A stretch of 64,000 nt of DNA from UBA1738 sp045655325 (GTDB lineage: Bacteria > Bacillota > Clostridia > UBA1381): positions 1 to 64,000 of the forward strand of contig JAZOOY010000020.1 of assembly GCA_045655325.1 (NCBI GenBank), given 5' to 3'. How positions within the stretch are numbered: the first letter of the stretch is position 1; each line of letters starts with the position of its first letter. A program made the translations under genes and the position numbers. Positions 8,801 through 17,120 of this stretch are shown here, piece by piece. Below the pieces are notes generated by a model, which made no database searches, was not told where the DNA came from, and saw nothing but the letters and a program-made list of their open reading frames with translations.

Positions 8801-9682
8801 CCTTCTCGTATGAACATCGGACAGGTTCTTGAAATGCACCTTGGCTATGCATACAGAACACTAAGCTTAAAGAGCCGTGAACAGCTAGAAGCTATCACTG
8901 TTGACGAAGCTTATAAGCAGGTAATTCTTGATGCAAAAGACAAGCAATTAGCTGACAAGAAAGAATATATTAAGATTGCAACACCTGTATTTGACGGTGC
9001 TCACGATGAAGACCTAAAGCAGGCATTCCAGCTAGCTGATCTTCCTGGCACATTCAAGTCAACTGTTTATGACGGTAGAACAGGTGATAAGTTCGACAAC
9101 CCTGTTACAGTCGGTGTCATGTACTACTTGAAGCTTGACCACTTGGTTGACGATAAGATTCACGCACGTTCAACAGGTCCATACTCACTAGTTACTCAGC
9201 AGCCTCTAGGCGGTAAAGCCCAGTTCGGTGGTCAGAGATTCGGTGAAATGGAAGTTTGGGCACTTGAAGCTTACGGTGCTGCTTATACACTTCAGGAAAT
9301 CTTGACAGTTAAGTCAGACGATATCGTAGGACGTGTTAAGACTTACGAAGCAATTGTTAAGGGCGAAAACATTCCAAAATCAGGTATCCCTGAATCATTC
9401 AGAGTATTGGTTAAGGAACTTCAGGCATTGGCTCTTGACATCAGAATCCTTGGCAAGGGCGGAGAGGAAATTGACCTTGACGCATCACTTGACGATGACG
9501 ATTCACCTATGCCAGACAGCGATCTTATTGCTACAATGGAAGAGGGCGATGTTCCACTTTCATTCGAAGACGATATTGAGGACGAAATGAGCATAGAAGA
9601 CATAGATGATGATTACTCATATATGGACGACGAGGAAGAAGATGCAACAGATGGTCTTCTTTCAATGGATGATTTTGAATAA
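5882..9682 (+). CDS. rpoB: RNA polymerase beta subunit
   Basis: This 1266-residue beta subunit forms one side of the RNA polymerase active cleft. The rifampicin region is intact at residues 481-505, with the usual D490, H500 and S505 (E. coli 516, 526 and 531). The [24 protein letters not shown] and [15 protein letters not shown] blocks are present. Two oddities stand out. Residue 663 is Cys in SNMQCQAVP, where the family usually has Arg. The C-terminal 60-70 residues are a long Asp/Glu-rich tail. The start follows GAGGTG by seven bases. The gene is not preceded by rplJ/rplL and has its own promoter region. Confidence 0.98.
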   Translation: [1266 protein letters not shown]

Positions 9683-9696
9683 GGAGGGGTTAAGAT

Positions 9697-12600
9697 ATGT
9701 TAGAATTTAATAGCTTTGAAGCCATAAAAATTGGATTAGCCTCACCGGAAACCATCCGAAGCTGGTCCCACGGCGAAGTTAAAAAGCCGGAAACAATTAA
9801 CTACCGTACACTAAAGCCGGAAAGAGACGGTCTTTTCTGCGAAAAGATTTTCGGACCTACAAAGGACTGGGAATGTCACTGCGGTAAATATAAGAAAATA
9901 AGATATAAGGGTGTTGTTTGTGACCGATGCGGAGTTGAGGTTACAAAGGCAAAGGTTCGTCGTGAGAGAATGGGCCACATTGAGCTTGCAACACCAGTAT
10001 CTCACATCTGGTACTTCAAGGGCGTTCCATCAGCTTTGGGACTAACCCTTGATATCTCACCAAGAAACCTTGAAAAGGTACTATACTTTGCATCATATAT
10101 CGTAACTGACCCTGGAAAGACAGAACTTACTGAAAAGCAGATTCTATCTGAAAAGGAATACCGTGAAGCTTATGAAAAGTATGGTGATAAGTTCACTTGC
10201 GGTATGGGTGCTGAAGCAGTTCTTGAACTTCTAAAGAAAATTGACCTTGACGCACTTTCAGAAGAGCTAAAGGCAGAGCTTGAAGGTTCACAGGGACAGA
10301 AGAAAGCAAAGATTATCAAAAGACTTGAAACAATTGAAGCATTCAGAGTATCAGGCAACCGTCCTGAATGGATGATTATGACAATTGTTCCGGTAATTCC
10401 ACCGGATCTAAGACCAATGGTACAGCTAGACGGCGGACGTTTCGCAACATCTGACCTTAACGATTTGTACCGTAGAGTTATTAACAGAAACAACCGTTTA
10501 AGACGTCTTTTAGAGCTTGGTGCTCCTGACATCATTATCAGAAACGAAAAGAGAATGCTTCAGGAAGCTGTTGACGCTTTAATCAATAACGGACGTCGCG
10601 GAAGAACAGTAACAGGCCCTGGAAACCGAGCACTTAAGTCACTTTCTGACTTACTAAAGGGTAAGCAGGGACGTTTCCGTCAGAACCTACTTGGTAAGCG
10701 TGTTGACTACTCAGGACGTTCAGTTATCGTAGTAGGACCTGAAATGAAGATTTATCAGTGCGGTGTGCCAAAGGAAATGGCAATCGAACTATTCAAGCCA
10801 TTTGTTATGAAAGAGCTTGTTGAAAGAGGTCTTGCTCATAACATTAAGAGTGCCAAGAGAATGGTAGAACAGGTAAAACCTGAAGTTTGGGACGTACTTG
10901 AAGATGTTATTAAGGAACATCCGGTACTACTAAACCGTGCTCCTACACTTCACACACTTGGTATTCAGGCATTTGAACCAAAGCTGGTTGAGGGCCACGC
11001 TCTAAAGCTACATCCACTTGTATGTACAGCGTATAACGCCGACTTCGACGGTGACCAGATGGCTATCCACGTACCACTATCACCAGAAGCACAGGCAGAA
11101 GCAAGATTCTTGATGCTTTCTGCAAATAACCTATTAAAACCACAGGATGGTCACCCAGTAACAGTTCCTACACAGGATATGATTCTTGGCTCTTACTACC
11201 TAACAATGGTTAAGCACGATGAAATCGGCGGTAAGGATTACCCAGAACGTGACCAGAATGAAGAATGGCATCCACATTACTTCTCATCAGAAGATGAAGC
11301 AATGCTTGCTTACTACAACAAGGAAATCGGTCTACACACACCTATTAAGGTAAGAAAAGAAAAGACTGTTCACGGTGTTGAATATGTAAGAAACATCGAC
11401 GCAACAGTTGGTAGACTTGTATTCAATAAGAACGTTCCTCAGGACCTTGGTTTTGTTGACAGAACTGAAGGCTCAGACACAATGTTCGACCTTGAAATTG
11501 ACGAAGTTGTAGGAAAGAAACAGCTTGGTAAAATCATTGATAAGTGTATCAAAATCCACGATACAACAAAGACTGCTGAAGTTCTTGACCTTATCAAGGA
11601 AACAGGTTATAGATTCTCAACAATCGGTGCTCTTACAGTATCTGTAAGCGACATCGAAGTTCCTGAAAAGAAGAAAGAACTTCTTGAAGAAGCTGAAAAG
11701 CAGATTGATGCAATCGCTAAGAAGTACCGTCGAGGACTTTTGACAAACGAAGAAAGATATAACGAAGTTATCAAGGTTTGGAGTTCAACAACTGATAAGG
11801 TTACAAAAGCCATGATGGATCACATGGATGAGTTCAACCCAATCTTCATGATGGCGGACTCAGGAGCCCGTGGTAGCGTTAACCAGATCCGTCAGCTTGC
11901 AGGTATGCGTGGTCTTATGGCCGATACAAAGGGTAGAGCTGTCGAAATCCCAATTCGTGCTAACTTCCGAGAAGGTCTTAACGTACTTGAGTACTTCGTA
12001 TCATCTCACGGTGCCAGAAAGGGTCTTACAGATACAGCGCTACGTACTGCCGATTCAGGTTACCTAACCCGTCGTTTGGTTGACGTTTCACAGGACGTTA
12101 TCGTTCGTGAAAAGGATTGTGGAACTCATGAAGGCGAAGTTGTTCGCGCTATTAAGGACGGTAACGAAGTTATCGAACCACTAAAGGACCGTATCGTTGG
12201 CCGTATCTCAGTTGACGATATTAAGCATCCTGAAACTGATGAAATCTTGATATTTGCAGGCGATCTTATCACAGATGAGCAGGCAGACAAGGTTATCAAG
12301 GCAGGTATTGAAGCAGTTAAAATCAGAAGTGCACTTACATGCCGTACTAAGAACGGTGTATGTTCAAAGTGTTATGGTATAAACCTTGCAACAGGTAAAA
12401 TTGTTAACGTTGGTGAAGCAGTTGGTATCATTGCGGCTCAGTCAATCGGTGAACCTGGTACACAGCTAACAATGAGAACATTCCACGCCGGTGGTGTTGC
12501 TGGCGGTGCCGACGTTACACAGGGTCTTCCTCGTGTTGAAGAACTTTTTGAAGCGAGAAAGCCAAAGGGTCTTGCAATCCTATCTGAAATTTCAGGTAAG

Positions 12601-13257
12601 GTTACAGTATCTGAAAGCAAGAGAAAGCGTGAAGTTACAGTAACTAACGATGAAGCAGGCGAAGCAAAGACTTACGTAATTCCTTACGGTTCAACAATTA
12701 AGGTTGCTGATGGCGACGTTATCGAAAAGGGTGACGAACTAACAGTTGGTTCTGCATATCCTAACGATATTCTTCGTATCAATGGTAGCCGTGCCGTTCA
12801 GGCATATATCACACGTGAAGTTCAGAGAACTTACCGTATGCAGGGTGTTGACATCAACGACAAGCACGTTGAAATCATCACAAAGCAGATGCTTCGTAAG
12901 GTAAGAGTTGACGATGCAGGTGATTCTGACCTACTAATCGGCTCAATGGTTGACCGCTTTGATGTTGAAGAAGCAAATGAAAAGATTCAGGCTCAAGGAA
13001 GTGAAAACCTTGTTAAGTGCTCACCAATTCTGCTTGGTATCACAAAGGCTTCTCTTGCAACAGATTCATTCCTGTCTGCAGCATCATTCCAGGAAACAAC
13101 AAAGGTTCTTACAGAAGCTGCTATCCGTGGTAAGGTTGACCCACTACTTGGTCTTAAGGAAAACGTTATCATCGGTAAGCTTATCCCTGCTGGTACAGGT
13201 ATGCAGGCATATAAGGATGTTTCAATTACTGTAGACGGATTCGAAGTAGAAGAGTGA
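9697..13257 (+). CDS. rpoC: RNA polymerase beta' subunit
   Basis: This 1186-residue beta' subunit carries the catalytic magnesium triad in NADFDGDQM (D449, D451, D453). The N-terminal zinc ribbon is visible (CHCGKYKK...CDRCG), as are the second zinc site (KDCGTHEG...CRTKNGVCSKC) and the trigger-loop region (MADSGARGSVNQIRQLAGMRG). It starts 14 bases after rpoB behind GGAGGGG and is cotranscribed with it. Leu and Thr codon use is strongly skewed (CTA/CTT, ACA), like the S-layer-like and gap genes, which suggests high expression. No ribosomal genes follow. Confidence 0.98.
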   Translation: MLEFNSFEAIKIGLASPETIRSWSHGEVKKPETINYRTLKPERDGLFCEKIFGPTKDWECHCGKYKKIRYKGVVCDRCGVEVTKAKVRRERMGHIELATPVSHIWYFKGVPSALGLTLDISPRNLEKVLYFASYIVTDPGKTELTEKQILSEKEYREAYEKYGDKFTCGMGAEAVLELLKKIDLDALSEELKAELEGSQGQKKAKIIKRLETIEAFRVSGNRPEWMIMTIVPVIPPDLRPMVQLDGGRFATSDLNDLYRRVINRNNRLRRLLELGAPDIIIRNEKRMLQEAVDALINNGRRGRTVTGPGNRALKSLSDLLKGKQGRFRQNLLGKRVDYSGRSVIVVGPEMKIYQCGVPKEMAIELFKPFVMKELVERGLAHNIKSAKRMVEQVKPEVWDVLEDVIKEHPVLLNRAPTLHTLGIQAFEPKLVEGHALKLHPLVCTAYNADFDGDQMAIHVPLSPEAQAEARFLMLSANNLLKPQDGHPVTVPTQDMILGSYYLTMVKHDEIGGKDYPERDQNEEWHPHYFSSEDEAMLAYYNKEIGLHTPIKVRKEKTVHGVEYVRNIDATVGRLVFNKNVPQDLGFVDRTEGSDTMFDLEIDEVVGKKQLGKIIDKCIKIHDTTKTAEVLDLIKETGYRFSTIGALTVSVSDIEVPEKKKELLEEAEKQIDAIAKKYRRGLLTNEERYNEVIKVWSSTTDKVTKAMMDHMDEFNPIFMMADSGARGSVNQIRQLAGMRGLMADTKGRAVEIPIRANFREGLNVLEYFVSSHGARKGLTDTALRTADSGYLTRRLVDVSQDVIVREKDCGTHEGEVVRAIKDGNEVIEPLKDRIVGRISVDDIKHPETDEILIFAGDLITDEQADKVIKAGIEAVKIRSALTCRTKNGVCSKCYGINLATGKIVNVGEAVGIIAAQSIGEPGTQLTMRTFHAGGVAGGADVTQGLPRVEELFEARKPKGLAILSEISGKVTVSESKRKREVTVTNDEAGEAKTYVIPYGSTIKVADGDVIEKGDELTVGSAYPNDILRINGSRAVQAYITREVQRTYRMQGVDINDKHVEIITKQMLRKVRVDDAGDSDLLIGSMVDRFDVEEANEKIQAQGSENLVKCSPILLGITKASLATDSFLSAASFQETTKVLTEAAIRGKVDPLLGLKENVIIGKLIPAGTGMQAYKDVSITVDGFEVEE

Positions 13258-13277
13258 TGGATGTAAAAATTGTCCAT

Positions 13278-13348
13278 AATCGCCTTAACGAACCACTCGG
13301 CGTACCGATGTACGTCTTCGGGTAACCGCTCCGTTCGTTTCGGCGATT
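13278..13348. repeat. structured repeat, copy B, in the rpoC 3' region
   Basis: This 71-base element is closed by AATCGCC/GGCGATT (13278-13284 with 13342-13348) and by an inner AACGAAC/GTTCGTT. It carries the same ACCACTCGGCGTAC-N4-GTACG block as copy A at 4536. Its first inner hairpin is GCGTAC/GTACGT. It is 20 bases past the rpoC stop and upstream of the terminator, so it should be part of the rpoBC transcript. Confidence 0.65.
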
Positions 13349-13401
13349 CTGAATCAATTTTTCCTATCCATACAGATTCTTGCTTAAAGAATAGTTAAAT
13401 C

Positions 13402-13437
13402 AAAAAGAGTATATCCAAAGGGATATGCTCTTTTTTT
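13402..13437 (+). terminator. Rho-independent terminator of rpoBC
   Basis: AGAGTATATCC/GGATATGCTCT with an AAAG loop is followed by seven T. The 332-base rpoC-pglE gap holds structured repeat B, this terminator and the next promoter. Confidence 0.9.
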
Positions 13438-13475
13438 GTTGCCAAGCTGGTCCTTTAAGTGCCAATATATATTTA

Positions 13476-13504
13476 TTGACAAATATCGCCTCAGATGGTA
13501 CAAT
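13476..13504 (+). promoter_or_regulatory. Sigma-A promoter of the surface-glycan locus
   Basis: TTGACA (13476-13481), a 17-base spacer and TACAAT (13499-13504) are followed by an 85-base leader. The leader contains a small hairpin, ATGCAAAA/TTTTGCAT, around 13534-13556. No comparable promoter is obvious further into the locus. Confidence 0.8.
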
Positions 13505-13589
13505 GATTATGTATGGTATTATGGCGATACGTGTATGCAAAAATAGATTTTGCATAGAAAATTCCTATGAAATAAAAGGGGAAATTTAC

Positions 13590-14714
13590 ATGAACGAAAG
13601 AATATGGCTTTCTACTCCGACAATGCACGGAGAGGAGCAAATTTATATCAAAGAAGCCTTTGACACAAACTGGGTTGCACCGCTTGGAAAGAACGTAACC
13701 GAGCTTGAAAATGAGGTAGCAAAATATTTAGGTTGCAAGGCTGCTGCTGCAATGACAGCGGGAACTCACGCACTACACTTGGCGGTAAAACTTGCGGGAG
13801 TTAAGGCGGGAGATATTGTGCTATGCTCTGACCTTACTTTTGCGGCAACAGTTAACCCTGTAACTTATGAGGGTGGAACTTTAGTATTCATCGACAGTGA
13901 AAGGGATACCTGGAATATGGACCCTGATGCGCTACGTATGGGCTTTGAAAAGTATAAGGACAAGGTAAAGGCAGTTGTTGTAGTAAACCTTTACGGCGTC
14001 CCTGCAAAGCTTGACGAGATCAAAGCAATTTGTGACGAAAACGGCGTGGTTTTGATTGAAGACGCCGCAGAATCTTTGTCCGCTACATATAAGGGAAAGC
14101 AAACAGGAACTTTCGGACAGTATAACGCCATAAGCTTTAACGGAAACAAGATTATAACAACATCAGGTGGCGGAATGTTCTTATCTGATGATGAAGAAGC
14201 AGTTGCAAAGGTACGCTTTTACTCAACACAGGCAAGAGACCCGGCTCCACACTATCAACATAGCGAGATAGGATACAACTACCGTATGAGCAACATTGTT
14301 GCGGGAATCGGCCGTGGTCAGCTACTTCACTTAGAAGAACATAAAGCACTAAAGAAGAAGATATACGAAAGATACTGCGAAGCGTTTAAGGACATCCCTG
14401 TAGAAATGAATCCGTATCTTGACTACACAGACCCGAACTTCTGGCTAAGTTGCTTTACAATTAACAAGGAAGCTATGGCAAAGGTTACACCGGAGAAAAT
14501 AAGACTTGCTTTGGAAGAAGAAAACATTGAGTCAAGACCTATCTGGAAACCAATGCATATGCAACCTGTATATGAAAATAACGACTTCATTTCTGTTGCA
14601 GATGAAGTGGTTGGAGAAGACATATTTGAAAGAGGACTTTGCCTGCCATCTGATATAAAGATGACAGAAGAAGAACAGATGAGAGTAATAAACATAATCA
14701 AGGGGTTGTTTTAA
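13590..14714 (+). CDS. PLP-dependent sugar aminotransferase (PglE/DegT family)
   Basis: This 374-residue DegT/DnrJ/EryC1/StrS aminotransferase would convert a UDP-4-keto-6-deoxy-HexNAc to the 4-amino sugar, by analogy with PglE. The PLP lysine is K187 in FNGNKIITTSGGG, and the cofactor-contacting D158 lies in IEDAAES. The substrate is inferred from the next two genes, which are PglC- and PglD-like, so a di-N-acetylbacillosamine-type sugar is likely. The 4,6-dehydratase (PglF) that should come first is not in the window. ATG 13590 follows AAAGGGG. Earlier in-frame starts would run back into the leader and the rpoBC terminator. Confidence 0.88.
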   Translation: MNERIWLSTPTMHGEEQIYIKEAFDTNWVAPLGKNVTELENEVAKYLGCKAAAAMTAGTHALHLAVKLAGVKAGDIVLCSDLTFAATVNPVTYEGGTLVFIDSERDTWNMDPDALRMGFEKYKDKVKAVVVVNLYGVPAKLDEIKAICDENGVVLIEDAAESLSATYKGKQTGTFGQYNAISFNGNKIITTSGGGMFLSDDEEAVAKVRFYSTQARDPAPHYQHSEIGYNYRMSNIVAGIGRGQLLHLEEHKALKKKIYERYCEAFKDIPVEMNPYLDYTDPNFWLSCFTINKEAMAKVTPEKIRLALEEENIESRPIWKPMHMQPVYENNDFISVADEVVGEDIFERGLCLPSDIKMTEEEQMRVINIIKGLF

Positions 14715-15337
14715 TGTATAAAAAGTTTTTTAAGCGTTTGGTTGACATTCTTTGCGCTCTTGCTGCAATAGTGGTGTTCTCCTGGCTATACATAATCGTT
14801 GCAGTTTTGGTTCGAGTGAAACTGGGAAGCCCTGTTATCTTTAAGCAGGCTCGTCCGGGAAAAGACGGAAAGATATTTAATCTTTATAAGTTCAGAACAA
14901 TGACTGATGCACGTGATGAAAACGGTGAACTTCTTCCTGACGATATAAGATTAACGCCATTCGGCAGAATGCTTCGAAAAACAAGCCTTGATGAACTGCC
15001 TGAAGCGTTCAACATCTTAAAAGGCGATATGAGTGTGGTTGGACCAAGACCACTTTTGGTAAGATACTTGCCACTTTATAACGACCACCAAAAAAGACGC
15101 CACGAAGTAAGGCCGGGGCTTTCAGGTCTTGCACAGATAAGCGGCAGAAACGCCATATCATGGGAAGAAAAGTTTGATCTGGACGTGGAATATGTTGATA
15201 ACATCACATTTTTGGGCGATGTTAAAATTATACTTAAAACAGTAATCAGTGCATTTGTAAAATCAGAGGGCATTTCCCAAGAGGGACAAGCCACAATGAG
15301 CGAATTTACAGGAACAAAGGAGCAGATAAATGCATAA
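14714..15337 (+). CDS. initiating phosphoglycosyltransferase (PglC/bacterial sugar transferase)
   Basis: This 207-residue monotopic phosphoglycosyltransferase moves a phospho-sugar from its UDP donor to undecaprenyl phosphate, starting the glycan on the membrane. One N-terminal hydrophobic re-entrant helix (about 9-34) precedes the catalytic domain. The domain has the catalytic D93-E94 dyad in SLDELPEAFNIL and the GDMSVVGPRP motif. The short length without extra membrane helices matches the small PglC type rather than WbaP or WcaJ. The start overlaps the previous stop (TAATG), so translation is coupled. Confidence 0.92.
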   Translation: MYKKFFKRLVDILCALAAIVVFSWLYIIVAVLVRVKLGSPVIFKQARPGKDGKIFNLYKFRTMTDARDENGELLPDDIRLTPFGRMLRKTSLDELPEAFNILKGDMSVVGPRPLLVRYLPLYNDHQKRRHEVRPGLSGLAQISGRNAISWEEKFDLDVEYVDNITFLGDVKIILKTVISAFVKSEGISQEGQATMSEFTGTKEQINA

Positions 15338-15935
15338 AGAAGTCATTATAATAGGTGCTGGTGGTCACGGCAAGGTTGTTGCAGATATAGTTGAAAAGAG
15401 CGGTGACAAGGTGTGCGGATTTTTAGATGACGGAACCATAACCAAGGAGATTTTTGGATATCCGGTACTAGGTAAGATTAAAGACAGCAAGAACTTTTCA
15501 AGCAAAGAATTTTTTATTGCCATCGGCAATAATGCAGTAAGAAAGAAGATTGCAACAGAAAACCCTGAACTCAAGTTTTATACTGCAATCCATCCGTCTG
15601 CTATCATTTCAAAAGGCGCAGAAATTGGTATTGGAACCTGCGTTATGGCAGGAGCTATAATAAATGCTGATGCAAAAATAGGAAAACACGCAATAATCAA
15701 CAGCGGAGCGACTATTGAGCACGATAATGTTTTGGCAGATTTTGTTCACATATCTCCAGGTGCCGTTCTTTGTGGAACGGTAAGCGTAGGAGAGTGCACT
15801 CATGTGGGTGCTGGAGTTACTGTTAAGAACAATATTAGTATTACAAGTGACACGGTAATAGGCGTAGGTGCTGCGGTTGTGAAAGATATAGAAGTTCCTG
15901 GGACATACTGCGGAGTCCCTGCAAAAATGATGTAA
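15330..15935 (+). CDS. sugar O/N-acetyltransferase (PglD/NeuD family)
   Basis: This 201-residue protein has an N-terminal Rossmann-like sugar-nucleotide domain (IIIGAGGHGKVVADI) and a C-terminal left-handed beta-helix of hexapeptide repeats, the PglD/NeuD architecture. H131 in ATIEHDN fits the catalytic His. In the Pgl pathway it would use acetyl-CoA to acetylate the 4-amino group made by the aminotransferase two genes upstream. It overlaps the pglC-like gene by eight bases. The three genes pglE, pglC and pglD form a coherent initiation module. NeuD-like activity on a sialic acid is a less likely alternative. Confidence 0.88.
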   Translation: MHKEVIIIGAGGHGKVVADIVEKSGDKVCGFLDDGTITKEIFGYPVLGKIKDSKNFSSKEFFIAIGNNAVRKKIATENPELKFYTAIHPSAIISKGAEIGIGTCVMAGAIINADAKIGKHAIINSGATIEHDNVLADFVHISPGAVLCGTVSVGECTHVGAGVTVKNNISITSDTVIGVGAAVVKDIEVPGTYCGVPAKMM

Positions 15936-15999
15936 ATTGCAGGGGTAATTGTTTAAAAAATTTAGGTGCTGGCATATAAATGAAGACTAGAGGAAGAAA

Positions 16000-17100
16000 A
16001 TGAAAATATTATATATAACCACTGTTGGCATTACGATGAGATTCTTCACAAAAATGATTGAAGAATTGACACAAGAAGGGAACACTGTTGATATTGCAAC
16101 AAATATATCTCAGTCACCTGTTCCTGACTGTTATCATAACTGGGGATGCAATATATATCCTATTTCTTGTTCTCGTTCACCTTTAAGTGGCGGAAACATA
16201 AAGGCAATCGGACAGATTAAAAAAATTGTAGAAGAAAACGACTATGATATTGTTCATTGTCACACACCCATTGCGGCTTTGTGCACAAGGCTTGCATGTA
16301 TAAGATCAAGAAAAAATGGAACGAAAGTTTTTTATACAGCCCACGGTTTCCATTTTTATAAGGGAGCACCGCTTAAAAACTGGTTGTTATACTATGCAAT
16401 GGAAAAATTGTGCGGAAGATTAACAGACGTTCTTATAACTATAAACAAAGAAGATTATGCTCTTGCGCAAAAGGAAATAAAGGCAAAAAAAGTGGAATAT
16501 GTGCCCGGAGTGGGCGTTGATATTGATAAGTTTAAAGATGTAGTCATAGATAAGTCAACAAAAAAAGCAGAGCTTAACATTGCTGATGACAAGTTGGTGT
16601 TGTTATCGGTTGGTGAGCTTAATGCTAACAAAAACCACGAAACGGTGATTCGTGCCATAAAGGACCTTTATAATGTGCATTATTTAGTTGCTGGCGAAGG
16701 CGATTTGCATCAGTATTTAGATGGAATTATTTCAGAACTGAACCTTACAGATAGGGTAAATTTGCTTGGGTTCAGAAATGACATATTAGAATTATGCACT
16801 ATGGCTGATGTGTTTGTGTTTCCATCAATTCGAGAGGGATTGCCTGTTTCGGTTATGGAGGCAATGGCAAGCGGACTTCCGTGCGTAGTAACAAAAATTC
16901 GTGGAAACGCCGATTTGATTGACGAAAATGGTGGGACATTCTTTAAAGCTCAAAATGTTACTGATTGCAAGAGGGCGATTGAAGAAGTTTTAAATGGCGA
17001 CACAAAGGCGATGGGCGAATATAATATGGGTAAAGTAAGCTTATTCGGAAACAAGGCAGTTATACAGCAAGTAAAACAACTTTATGCGAAAAATATTTAA
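16000..17100 (+). CDS. glycosyltransferase family 4
   Basis: This 366-residue GT-B retaining glycosyltransferase would add an early sugar to the lipid-linked glycan on the cytoplasmic face. The N-terminal domain resembles the EpsD/WbpH-like group (VHCHTPIAALCTRLA and FYTAHGFHFYKG). The C-terminal donor domain has the EX7E-type motif in REGLPVSVMEAMASGLP. Sugar specificity cannot be read. It starts 64 bases after the PglD-like gene behind GAGGAAG. Placed next to the initiation module, it is a good candidate for the second sugar. Confidence 0.88.
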   Translation: MKILYITTVGITMRFFTKMIEELTQEGNTVDIATNISQSPVPDCYHNWGCNIYPISCSRSPLSGGNIKAIGQIKKIVEENDYDIVHCHTPIAALCTRLACIRSRKNGTKVFYTAHGFHFYKGAPLKNWLLYYAMEKLCGRLTDVLITINKEDYALAQKEIKAKKVEYVPGVGVDIDKFKDVVIDKSTKKAELNIADDKLVLLSVGELNANKNHETVIRAIKDLYNVHYLVAGEGDLHQYLDGIISELNLTDRVNLLGFRNDILELCTMADVFVFPSIREGLPVSVMEAMASGLPCVVTKIRGNADLIDENGGTFFKAQNVTDCKRAIEEVLNGDTKAMGEYNMGKVSLFGNKAVIQQVKQLYAKNI

Positions 17101-17120
17101 CTTAAGAGAGGTTGAACAAA

